Assembly: GCA_937893635.1 (NCBI GenBank)
Contig: CALBGF010000002.1
Location: 1-19,749, forward strand
From: an uncultured Mollicutes bacterium
GTDB lineage: Bacteria; Bacillota_I; Bacilli_A; RFN20; CAG-826
Direction: 5' to 3'
Length of the DNA: 19,749 nucleotides
The translations under genes and the position numbers were made by a program. The first letter of the stretch is position 1, and each line of letters opens with the position of its first letter. Under the pieces are notes generated by a model. That model saw nothing but the letters and a program-made list of their open reading frames with translations, was not told the origin of the DNA and did no database searches. Below are positions 8,759 through 15,375 of this stretch, one piece after another.

Positions 8759-9463
8759 TTAAATTTCTCCTATATATGCAGTTAGTTCTTGCATAAATGA
8801 TTTCTTTCTTGATGAAGCAATGCGAATTTTTTCATTATTGATTAATAAAAAACCATCATCAATGCCTTTTACAAAAGCTAAATTAACTAAATAACATTGA
8901 TTACAAAATGCAAAATGATGCTTTTTTAAATTAGTGTAAAGTGATTTTAATGTTCCAGAGCCTTTTATTTCTTCATTTACTAAATGATATATTATTGTAT
9001 GATTACGAATTTCAATATAAACTAGTTGATTAATGCTAATAAAATATTTTTTGTCTTTAGTGGAAATTACTAATTCATAGTTATTTAATGAAGACAAATG
9101 TGATAATGCACGTTTAAGTTTTAAAGAAAAATTATAGTAAGATATTGGTTTTACAACAAAGTCAAAAGCTTTTACTTCATAACCATCAACCGCGAATTGA
9201 CTTAAATTTGTAACAAATACCACTAATACAGTATCATCAATTTCACGTAATTTTTTAACGCATTCCATTCCGTTCATTCCTGGTAAATTAATATCCATTA
9301 AAACGACAGAGTATTCTTTTTTATAATTTTTTAAGAATGTTTCCGCATTATTAAAAATTGCAAAGGAAAACGACTCGTTATTCTCTTTACCAAACTTAGC
9401 AAAATAGGAAACGAGTTGGTTTGACATAGCCTCTTCATCTTCAACAATAGCAATATTCCACAT
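8759..9463 (-). CDS. LytTR-family response regulator
   Basis: A 234-residue two-component response regulator. The receiver domain (about 1-115) has the acidic pocket Glu8-Asp9, phosphoacceptor Asp57 in L-M-D-I-N-L-P-G, conserved Thr85 and Lys105 in V-K-P. A LytTR DNA-binding domain covers about 127-230, with the typical strands around Y-I-E-I-R-N-H and H-F-A-F-C-N-Q-C-Y-L-V-N. The frame can be extended four codons to a TTG at 9475, but that TTG is part of the sequence TTGGAG, which serves as Shine-Dalgarno 6 nt before the ATG at 9463, so I take the ATG. It is first in the regulator-kinase operon. Probable targets are itself and the downstream GH3 operon, which has paired direct repeats with LytTR-like spacing. 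Confidence 0.9.
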   Translation of the reverse strand: MWNIAIVEDEEAMSNQLVSYFAKFGKENNESFSFAIFNNAETFLKNYKKEYSVVLMDINLPGMNGMECVKKLREIDDTVLVVFVTNLSQFAVDGYEVKAFDFVVKPISYYNFSLKLKRALSHLSSLNNYELVISTKDKKYFISINQLVYIEIRNHTIIYHLVNEEIKGSGTLKSLYTNLKKHHFAFCNQCYLVNLAFVKGIDDGFLLINNEKIRIASSRKKSFMQELTAYIGEI

Positions 9464-9492
9464 AAAAAACTCCAATAGTCATAACCAAATTC

Positions 9493-9520
9493 ATACTAAC
9501 ACTTAAAATTCATAAGTCAA
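9493..9520 (-). promoter_or_regulatory. Sigma-A-type promoter of the regulator-kinase operon
   Basis: Minus-strand TTGACT (9520-9515) and TAGTAT (9498-9493) are separated by 16 bp. The expected start would be near 9486, giving a leader of about 20 nt before the ATG at 9463. The -35 is good (5/6), the -10 moderate (4/6). Confidence 0.5.
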
Positions 9521-9555
9521 ACATATTTTTATAGTCTTTTTTTAAGCGTAAATTG

Positions 9556-9578
9556 TTATATTTTATTATAAAATATAA
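9556..9578. repeat. AT-only palindrome, possible weak terminator
   Basis: A 23-bp perfect inverted repeat with 11-bp arms and a 1-base centre, made only of A and T, lies between the ligase stop and the regulator promoter. On the plus strand it is followed by AAAATTTTTT-like sequence; on the minus strand, the direction of transcription, no clean T-tract follows. It may end the ligase operon weakly or be a site for a DNA-binding protein. Confidence 0.3.
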
Positions 9579-9600
9579 AATTTTTTGAAAACAATTGCAT

Positions 9601-11148
9601 TTATTGGCTACTTTTGTTTTCCAGTTCCAAATAATTTGTTTTTCCTAAGGTGTTTTTTGGAATACTTTCGATAATTTTAATTTCTTTCGGTAAGGCATAT
9701 CTAATTAATCTTGGTTCTAAGTAATTATTTATCTTTTTAATCATTTTATCTTTTTTTATTGATTTAGTTAATGATACAAAAAGTATGGTATGTGCTTTAG
9801 GAACATTAGAAAACACTATCGCAGCATCTTTAATTTCCGGCAATTCGCGCACTATTTCTTCGACTTCATTAGGGAACACATTAACTCCGCTAATCTTGAA
9901 TAGACGTTTTTTTCTTTCTTTATAAAATAAAAATCCTTGATCATCAATATAACCTAAATCACCTGTTTTTATAGTATTTTTGATGTTTTTATATGTTACT
10001 TTTTGATTATCATCATAATATCCATTCATAATTGAATTGGTTTTTAAAACAATTTCACCAACAACATTTGGTAAACATATATTCTCATTTTCATCAACAA
10101 TGAACATTTCATTATCTTGCATCGGCTTACCTAATGAGCCAATTTTATTTTCTAATTTATTGTTTACAACACATACCAAAGCTTCGGTTAAACCATACCC
10201 TTGTAATAATTTTGCTAAGGAATTTCTTTTATTTAATAATTCATTGAATTTTAAAGTGAATTCTTTTGTTATTTTATCTCCGCCAACAAAGCATAATTCT
10301 AATTGTGCAAGATTTGCTTTTTTAAATCCATGATAATCATATAATTTTTCATACATTCTTGGCACGCCTATCATAAAATTAATATGTTTTTTATTAATTT
10401 GTTTTGTCACTTTTGTAACATTAAATCTTATCATAAGTGTCACAATCATATGATTATATAGAGGCGCTACAACACCCATTGCTAAACCAAAACAATGAAA
10501 AATAGGTAACACCGCTAGCATAGCTTTATTTGATAATTCACTATAAGTAATAAACGGCAATTTTTTTGACATATTTATTAATGCATCTATTGATAATTTT
10601 ACTATTTTTGGTGTTCCAGTTGTGCCGCTTGAACTTAATAATATCGCATCTTCGCCTGATTTTCTTTTATGAATATTAATTCTTTTTGGCTTTTCATTTA
10701 TATACAAATCTAATTGAGTGCAGTGTGATTTTTTTATTTTGATATCATAAATGTATTTATATAAATTATTACTAAATTTTAAGGGATTTGCCACCAAAAT
10801 CGTTATATTTTTAAATTCTTCTTGTTTGTATTTTGTCCCAGAAGTAATGAGTACTTTACTATTAACTTTTTTCATCAAATTGAATAAAGGTATTCTTTTT
10901 GTAAACGGATGAACAACATTTATTGTTGCGCCAATTGTATCTAAAGCATAAAGCACAAATACCATTTGAGGAATATTAGGTAAAGCAATGGTTACAACAT
11001 CATTATTCGTAATACCTAATTTAAGTAAATATTGTGTCATTTTTTTAATATTTAAAAATGTTTCTTTATAAGTAAAAGAATTATTTTCAAAATATATACA
11101 AGTATCATTATCACTTTTATTTAAGAAAGTTTCAATTAAATTTGCCAT
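9601..11148 (-). CDS. Acyl-AMP/acyl-CoA ligase (ANL superfamily)
   Basis: A 515-residue adenylate-forming enzyme that activates a carboxylic acid with ATP, most likely as an acyl-CoA synthetase. Visible core motifs are S-S-S-G-T-T-G-T-P-K (172-181, phosphate-binding loop), L-P-I-F-H-C-F-G (214-221), G-Y-G-L-T-E (317-322), T-G-D-L-G-Y (395-400), the hinge near Arg412-Lys414 and the C-terminal catalytic lysine, Lys503, in P-K-N-T-L-G-K-T. Length is normal for the class. There is no carrier-protein domain and no signal peptide. The Shine-Dalgarno (GGATAG) overlaps the stop of the upstream acyltransferase gene, 3 bp apart, so the two are tightly coupled. The pairing suggests that the activated acyl group feeds an envelope acylation reaction, though the acceptor and acid are unknown. 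Fatty-acid activation is the plain alternative. Confidence 0.88.
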   Translation of the reverse strand: MANLIETFLNKSDNDTCIYFENNSFTYKETFLNIKKMTQYLLKLGITNNDVVTIALPNIPQMVFVLYALDTIGATINVVHPFTKRIPLFNLMKKVNSKVLITSGTKYKQEEFKNITILVANPLKFSNNLYKYIYDIKIKKSHCTQLDLYINEKPKRINIHKRKSGEDAILLSSSGTTGTPKIVKLSIDALINMSKKLPFITYSELSNKAMLAVLPIFHCFGLAMGVVAPLYNHMIVTLMIRFNVTKVTKQINKKHINFMIGVPRMYEKLYDYHGFKKANLAQLELCFVGGDKITKEFTLKFNELLNKRNSLAKLLQGYGLTEALVCVVNNKLENKIGSLGKPMQDNEMFIVDENENICLPNVVGEIVLKTNSIMNGYYDDNQKVTYKNIKNTIKTGDLGYIDDQGFLFYKERKKRLFKISGVNVFPNEVEEIVRELPEIKDAAIVFSNVPKAHTILFVSLTKSIKKDKMIKKINNYLEPRLIRYALPKEIKIIESIPKNTLGKTNYLELENKSSQ

Positions 11149-11151
11149 AAT

Positions 11152-11979
11152 CTATCCTACTTTATAACCACAAATTAATAATATAACAACAAGTATTACT
11201 ATGACCATAGCTTGATGAATTAAATATGTCATTAAACTATGCCTTCCCATAAATGTAATAACGTTATTTTTATATTCTTTTTTAACTAATGATTTTTTAC
11301 TAGCGTATAATATTTTTCCAATAAATACACCAGCAAAAATTTGTCCACCATAAAGTAAAAATGGCATGCAATCTGAACCATAATTTTTAGTTCCTAAGAA
11401 AAGTCCAGATACCACTTCCCATATAGTTGAGCTTTCATAATAAGCGTAAGGAGCATCTTTATAAAAGTATAGTCCTGTAATTATCATAACTAACGCGATT
11501 ACCCAATAAGCCCATTTGTTTTGTGTTATTTTTTCTAATAATCCAATAATTAAAAGCGTTAAAGCAGCGCAATGCAAAATACCAAATGTTATAGTTATTT
11601 CTAAATCATTTGTTACTAGTCCAGCAATAAATGTGACTATACTAATAACCATTGCTCCTATAAATAGTTTAAAACTTCTTTTTAAATTATTTTTAGAAAA
11701 AGCACAGCAAATCCCAATTAAGCATAAAAATAAAAATACTGCGACATTACGCACATGAAATCTTATATCGGAATGCCAATACCAACGGCAAAATTCAACA
11801 ATGGAGTTCATCGCTTTATTTGTTCCCGGATAATCCAAAAATATATCGCCCATCATATAAGCAATATCATACATAAAATGATCAAAAATGACTAAGAGCA
11901 TACAAATGCCACGAATTAAATCTAATTCAAATATTCTATTTCGTTTTTGTTTGTTATTTATAGCCTCGACTTTGTCCAT
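11152..11979 (-). CDS. Heparan-alpha-glucosaminide acetyltransferase-like (DUF1624) membrane protein
   Basis: A 275-residue multi-pass membrane protein with the hallmarks of the HGSNAT catalytic/DUF1624 family: F-E-L-D-L-I-R-G near the N-terminus (17-24), then F-D-H-F (His34), R-N-V-A-V-F-L-F at 77-84, G-I-L-H (His136) and a closing G-R-H-S-L-M-T-Y-L-I-H-Q motif (245-256, His255). About seven hydrophobic helices are visible. Human HGSNAT moves acetyl from cytosolic acetyl-CoA to a glucosamine on the far side of the membrane; bacterial members are mostly uncharacterised. It lies 12 bp after the CvpA-like gene (tandem stops TAA TAG) with AGGAAAG as Shine-Dalgarno, and directly before the acyl ligase. 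A role in acylating a cell-envelope sugar is inference from family and neighbour. Confidence 0.8.
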   Translation of the reverse strand: MDKVEAINNKQKRNRIFELDLIRGICMLLVIFDHFMYDIAYMMGDIFLDYPGTNKAMNSIVEFCRWYWHSDIRFHVRNVAVFLFLCLIGICCAFSKNNLKRSFKLFIGAMVISIVTFIAGLVTNDLEITITFGILHCAALTLLIIGLLEKITQNKWAYWVIALVMIITGLYFYKDAPYAYYESSTIWEVVSGLFLGTKNYGSDCMPFLLYGGQIFAGVFIGKILYASKKSLVKKEYKNNVITFMGRHSLMTYLIHQAMVIVILVVILLICGYKVG

Positions 11980-11991
11980 ATTTCTTTCCTA

Positions 11992-12939
11992 TTATTCGCT
12001 TAAGCTTTCTTCAATAGAACTACTTGGCGTACTTATTGAAGTAGAATTATTTGGAGTTTCATTACTGCTATCATCAGGTTCAACTGGTTCAACAGGGGTT
12101 GTTGGGTCTGTCGTCACATTTATTGATGAGATTAATTCAAAAAACTCTTTTAATTCATCGCCTAAATCAAATGTACCATCCATTCCTTCTACTTCATAAT
12201 TATATTGTTTGTTTGTTAAGCTTTCTTCTAATGTTTTTACATATGGTGATAAAACAGAATTTGTAGGATCTAAAGCCACAAAAATCATTTTCATTTCTTC
12301 TTTACACCAAGAAAATGCACCAACGCCTGGTGAATTTATATTTCTAAATGTTGAACTCAAGTTAGTAAATGACATCATAAAAGCAAATGTAACCACTACT
12401 GATTGAGCTAAACCCATTAAGGCACCTAATAATGATAATTTTACTTTGCGTACTTTTTCTGGAATTATTAAACGAATAATCAAGAAATATAGAATTCCTG
12501 AAATAATCCAAGATACAAATTGAATGAGAATTACTAAGAATAACCATGCAATAGATTTACTAATTGAATTAACAAAAGCATCCATATAAGCTTCGTTTAA
12601 GAATTTATCTGGTATTGTTGCTCCTTGCTCTTGTGCATATTTAACAGAATATTCAATTAATTCAGCAATTGATGTTGCGGAATAATCTCCAACTTTAAAT
12701 GTAATATGAAGTTGTGATAATAGCGTATTAGAAACATAATTAGCAAATGTATCTAATAAAGCAAACCACGATATTGCTAACAAAGCCATAACAAATAAAA
12801 AGCGGAATGTTCCACGCCAAAATCCTTTAGCGTAGCCTAAAGATGTGGAAATAAGTAAAAACAAGAAAATAATGATATCTAAAAAATAAGGAAAAGATAA
12901 TATTACCTCTAATATAGTAGTAATAACTGATAATGTCAT
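11992..12939 (-). CDS. CvpA-like membrane protein with Ser/Thr-rich tail
   Basis: A 315-residue membrane protein resembling the CvpA (colicin V production) family: a first helix (about 17-37), the G-Y-A-K-G-F-W-R-G turn, a second helix (44-64), an inserted segment of about 60 residues, then two helices (about 128-157 and 168-193) joined by a basic loop (P-E-K-V-R-K-V-K). CvpA proteins are usually about half this length; the extra length is the inserted loop and an outer domain (about 194-275) that ends in a Ser/Thr/Pro/Glu-rich tail. AAGGAG lies 8 nt before the ATG. It is first in a three-gene operon with the DUF1624 acyltransferase and acyl ligase. The family is linked to cell-envelope maintenance in other bacteria; no molecular function can be assigned here. 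Confidence 0.65.
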   Translation of the reverse strand: MTLSVITTILEVILSFPYFLDIIIFLFLLISTSLGYAKGFWRGTFRFLFVMALLAISWFALLDTFANYVSNTLLSQLHITFKVGDYSATSIAELIEYSVKYAQEQGATIPDKFLNEAYMDAFVNSISKSIAWLFLVILIQFVSWIISGILYFLIIRLIIPEKVRKVKLSLLGALMGLAQSVVVTFAFMMSFTNLSSTFRNINSPGVGAFSWCKEEMKMIFVALDPTNSVLSPYVKTLEESLTNKQYNYEVEGMDGTFDLGDELKEFFELISSINVTTDPTTPVEPVEPDDSSNETPNNSTSISTPSSSIEESLSE

Positions 12940-13085
12940 AATATCATCTCCTTGTAATGCTTATTTATATAATAAATAATAACACAATATTAATATATTT
13001 GTGCATTTTTTTATTAACAATTATTATCTTTTACATTTAATAATAAAACACAAAAATCAACAAATAATAAATAGAGGATAAAGTT
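12940..13085. promoter_or_regulatory. Divergent AT-rich intergenic region
   Basis: These 146 bp separate the CvpA-like operon (minus) from the polymerase operon (plus). For the plus strand, TTAACA (13014-13019) and TAATAA (13038-13043) are spaced 18 bp and could drive the polymerase gene. For the minus strand several AT-rich -10-like words occur around 12960-12985, none with a good -35. I see no match to a Bacillus-type LexA box (GAAC-N4-GTTC core), which would have been expected if the polymerase were SOS-controlled. Confidence 0.35.
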
Positions 13086-14330
13086 TTGGAAAAAACAATA
13101 ATTATCATTGATTTAAAGGCGTTTTATGCTTCTATTGAATGTATAGACCGTAATCTTAACCCTTTTATTACTCCACTTGTGGTTGTAGATAAATCTCGTG
13201 GACCAGGCACAATTATCTTATCGGTAACACCTTTTTTAAAAGACAAAGGAATTCCATCTAGATTAAGATTATATGAATTACCTGCTGGCCAATATGTATA
13301 TGCTAAGCCACGCATGAAAAGATATATTGAAGTAAACGCTAATATTATCGATTTAGTTTTAAAATACATCAATTATGATGATATTCATATTTATTCTATC
13401 GATGAATTTTTTATTAATGCTGGTCATTATCTAAAATTATATAAGACTGATGGTGTTGGATTAGCTAAATTTTTGTTAGATGAAATTTATACTCGTTTTT
13501 CATTAACTGCCTGTGCTGGTGTTGGTCCTAATATGTTTCTTGCAAAATGCTCTCTTGATTTAGAAGCTAAGAAAAATAAAACTAATATTGCCAAATGGGA
13601 TGAAAGTGATATTGAAACTAAACTTCATAAAATAAAGCCATTAAGTAAAATGTGGGGTATATCTACTCATTTAGAAAAAAGATTAAATAATTTAGGGCTT
13701 TTTAGTGTTGGTGATATAGCTCATTGCCCGCTTGATATTTTACAAGATAAATTAGGAGTCATTGGTGAAGAATTATATTATCTATCTCATGGCATCGATT
13801 TAGCGGATATACGTGAAAAATACATACCTCAAAATAATTCATTAACAGTAGGCCAAATGTTAGATCGAGACTATTTTAAAAGTGATTTAGAAATTTTAAT
13901 AAGAGAAATGGTTGATGAACTATGTGCAAGATTAAGACTTAAAAGGCAATTTACTCAGGTTATAAAATTCCATCTAAGATATTCAAAAAGTGTTAATTTA
14001 AAAGCAATAAACAAACAATGCACACTTGATTACGGAAGCGATGATGAAAAAGTAATATTTAATGCTTGTAGCAATTTTATCGCATTAGTAAAAGATGATA
14101 CTCCAATTAGAAAAATATCGATAAGTTTATCTAACTTATATAGTCCAACTTATGAACAATTAGATTTATTAGAAAACCAAGATATAAAAAACAAAAACAA
14201 GCAATTAGCGGAAACTATAGATAAAATCAAATCTAAATATGGAAAAGATGCAATATCTCGCTTGGATGCATTATCTACTTCTTCCACAATCAAAAAAAGG
14301 AACAAATTAATAGGAGGGCATCATAAATGA
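13086..14330 (+). CDS. Y-family translesion DNA polymerase, UvrX/YqjW type
   Basis: A 414-residue ImpB/MucB/SamB-family polymerase that would copy past damaged bases. The palm carries Asp9 in I-I-D-L-K-A-F-Y-A-S-I-E and the catalytic pair Asp106-Glu107 in Y-S-I-D-E-F-F-I. The G-I-P-S-R-L-R-L-Y-E-L-P and A-K-P-R-M stretches are typical of the UvrX/YqjW subgroup rather than DinB. A helix-hairpin-helix (about 187-212) and little-finger domain (about 250-355) follow. Q-L-D-L-L at 358-362 matches a sliding-clamp-binding motif. The start is TTG, supported by GAGG (13074-13077) 8 nt upstream; no ATG lies nearby. Its TGA stop overlaps the next gene's ATG (ATGA). Polymerases of this type come with a YolD-like partner, as here. 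It sits among chromosomal genes, with no prophage genes nearby. Confidence 0.92.
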   Translation: MEKTIIIIDLKAFYASIECIDRNLNPFITPLVVVDKSRGPGTIILSVTPFLKDKGIPSRLRLYELPAGQYVYAKPRMKRYIEVNANIIDLVLKYINYDDIHIYSIDEFFINAGHYLKLYKTDGVGLAKFLLDEIYTRFSLTACAGVGPNMFLAKCSLDLEAKKNKTNIAKWDESDIETKLHKIKPLSKMWGISTHLEKRLNNLGLFSVGDIAHCPLDILQDKLGVIGEELYYLSHGIDLADIREKYIPQNNSLTVGQMLDRDYFKSDLEILIREMVDELCARLRLKRQFTQVIKFHLRYSKSVNLKAINKQCTLDYGSDDEKVIFNACSNFIALVKDDTPIRKISISLSNLYSPTYEQLDLLENQDIKNKNKQLAETIDKIKSKYGKDAISRLDALSTSSTIKKRNKLIGGHHK

Positions 14331-14629
14331 AAGATCGCGGTATGAAAAAATGGATTCCGTTCAACGCTCTCGTTGAACAAAAAGGTGAAATTAGTAAGAT
14401 TACTAATCGACAAAATGACATAGATATTATTCTTAGTGAAGATCAAAAATTCGACATAAATCGCGCTTTAAAAGAAAATTTTAACAAAAAGGTAAAAATT
14501 GGTTATATCTCAAATAATAAGATTACTACTGTTACAGGTATCTTAAAAAAGGTCGATGTAATCGATGGTTTTGTCTATATTGATAAGCAAAAAATCACCA
14601 TTGAATCTATTACTTTTATCGAATTATAA
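14327..14629 (+). CDS. YolD-like partner of the Y-family polymerase
   Basis: A 100-residue protein with the YolD-family opening D-R-G-M-K-K-W-I-P-F-N-A-L (3-15), followed by a small beta-rich domain. In Bacillus the UvrX-YolD and YqjW-YqjX genes form the same pair, and YolD-like proteins are thought to assist or control the polymerase, in the way UmuD serves UmuC. AGGAGG (14312-14317) lies inside the end of the polymerase gene, 9 nt before the ATG, and the 4-bp ATGA overlap indicates coupled translation. Length is close to family normal. Function is by analogy. Confidence 0.87.
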   Translation: MKDRGMKKWIPFNALVEQKGEISKITNRQNDIDIILSEDQKFDINRALKENFNKKVKIGYISNNKITTVTGILKKVDVIDGFVYIDKQKITIESITFIEL

Positions 14630-14660
14630 AGAATTTTAAAAAAAAATTAAAAAAATTCTT
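14629..14660. repeat. AT-rich inverted repeat after the YolD-like gene
   Basis: AAGAATTTT (14629-14637) and AAAATTCTT (14652-14660) form a 9-bp stem with a 14-nt A-rich loop directly after the stop codon. It holds one G-C pair and no T-run follows on the plus strand, so it would be a poor intrinsic terminator; it is the only candidate between the polymerase operon and the sigma-factor promoter. Confidence 0.3.
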
Positions 14661-14674
14661 CCAATAAATTGGAA
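14659..14674. promoter_or_regulatory. 16-bp palindromic operator candidate
   Basis: TTCCAAT-AA-ATTGGAA has perfect 7-bp arms around a 2-bp centre. It covers the expected -35 and the upstream part of the spacer of the promoter whose TATAAT begins 7 bases further on, which is where a repressor site would be expected. No transcription-factor gene in the window is an obvious partner. Confidence 0.45.
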
Positions 14675-14686
14675 ATGAGTTATAAT
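14659..14686 (+). promoter_or_regulatory. Promoter of the sigma/anti-sigma operon
   Basis: A perfect TATAAT at 14681-14686 is preceded, 16 bp upstream, only by a weak -35 (TTCCAA, 14659-14664) that is part of the palindrome. Transcription would start near 14692, at the base of the first leader hairpin. I see no ECF-type -35/-10 pair (GGAAC/CGT-like at ~16-17 bp) here, so autoregulation by the encoded sigma factor is not evident. Confidence 0.5.
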
Positions 14687-14690
14687 TTAA

Positions 14691-14793
14691 TGTGTGTAGC
14701 AATTCTCCGTAGCTACACACACAAGCCGGTCTATTATTGCCCTCATATATTATTTTACCCAAATAAAATAGGCCGGCTTACCCTTTTATGGGG
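14691..14793 (+). promoter_or_regulatory. Structured RNA leader of the ECF sigma operon
   Basis: Two strong hairpins fill the leader. Hairpin 1: TGTGTGTAGC (14691-14700) pairs perfectly with GCTACACACA (14712-14721), 11-nt loop. Hairpin 2: 14723-14735 pairs with 14767-14779 over 13 bp with one G-U, beginning AAGCCGG and closing with CCGGCTT, around a 31-nt loop that can pair a little further (TTG/CAA). A minor CCC/GGG hairpin (14781-14783 with 14790-14792) follows, then the ribosome site AGAGG (14805-14809). The GC-rich stems stand out against the AT-rich surroundings. I do not recognise it as a known riboswitch or T-box. It could be a cis-regulator or a small RNA with its own promoter. Confidence 0.55.
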
Positions 14794-14820
14794 CACACTT
14801 CATAAGAGGATGTGAATAGA

Positions 14821-15375
14821 ATGCTCGAACGGCTCGAAGATGCTGCTACCATGTTACAAAACGGTGACATGAATGGCTTAAAGATTATCTATGAAAGCAC
14901 GTGTAAGGGCATTTTTTCTTTTGTCTTTCCAATCGTAAAGAACAAAGTGGTTGCTGAAGATGTTATGCAAGCAACATACGTACAAGTATATGAAAAAATC
15001 AATTCTTACACGCCAGGTACAAATTTTCGTAACTGGATTTTAACAATTGCTAAAAATCTTGCTCTTTATGAGTTAAAGAAAGCAAAACGTGAAACCTTAT
15101 CTGATGATAATGCTTACCTTGAACATGTTGGTGGTTACACTTATGATGAATCATTAGACACATCAACTATTGAACTAGCAAGCGAAATACTTTCGGAAGA
15201 AGATTTTAAAGTCGTAATGCTCTTTGCTGTAGGTGAATATAAGCATCGTGAAATCGCAGAAATGCTTAATTTACCACTAGGTACTGTCACATGGAAATAT
15301 AATAACGCCATTAAAAAACTAAAAGAAGCTATTAAGAAAAGCGAGGTGAAGGTTCATGAACAAAAGAAAAATTGA
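14821..15375 (+). CDS. ECF-type RNA polymerase sigma factor
   Basis: A 184-residue sigma factor with only regions 2 and 4. Region 2 (about 20-90) shows A-E-D-V-M-Q-A-T-Y-V-Q-V-Y and N-F-R-N-W-I-L-T-I-A-K-N; region 4 (about 122-172) has a helix-turn-helix around Y-K-H-R-E-I-A-E-M-L-N-L-P-L-G-T-V. I chose ATG 14821, 11 nt after AGAGG; a GTG at 14812 is in frame but only 2 nt from that site. The last codons overlap the anti-sigma gene by 20 bp. The pair would couple a surface signal to transcription. A long structured leader precedes it. Target promoters are not identified in the window. Confidence 0.9.
   Translation: MLERLEDAATMLQNGDMNGLKIIYESTCKGIFSFVFPIVKNKVVAEDVMQATYVQVYEKINSYTPGTNFRNWILTIAKNLALYELKKAKRETLSDDNAYLEHVGGYTYDESLDTSTIELASEILSEEDFKVVMLFAVGEYKHREIAEMLNLPLGTVTWKYNNAIKKLKEAIKKSEVKVHEQKKN

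Noticed and set aside
7430..9463. An agr-type quorum-sensing system
   Set aside because: Only the kinase and regulator classes match. No AgrB-like protease or AgrD-like peptide gene is present in the window.
11888..12266. Plus-strand open frames opposite the CvpA-like and acyltransferase genes
   Set aside because: They are antisense shadows: low-complexity translations, no family features and lying over two well supported minus-strand genes with good ribosome sites.
14723..14783. Hairpin 2 of the sigma leader as an intrinsic terminator
   Set aside because: The stem is strong, but it is followed by ACCCTTTTATGG, with only four T residues after a C run. An attenuator role is possible; a normal terminator is not supported.
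13086..15375. UGA read as tryptophan (genetic code 4)
   Set aside because: TGA ends the polymerase gene (14328-14330) and the sigma gene (15373-15375) exactly where family lengths and overlaps predict, and Trp is encoded by TGG throughout.
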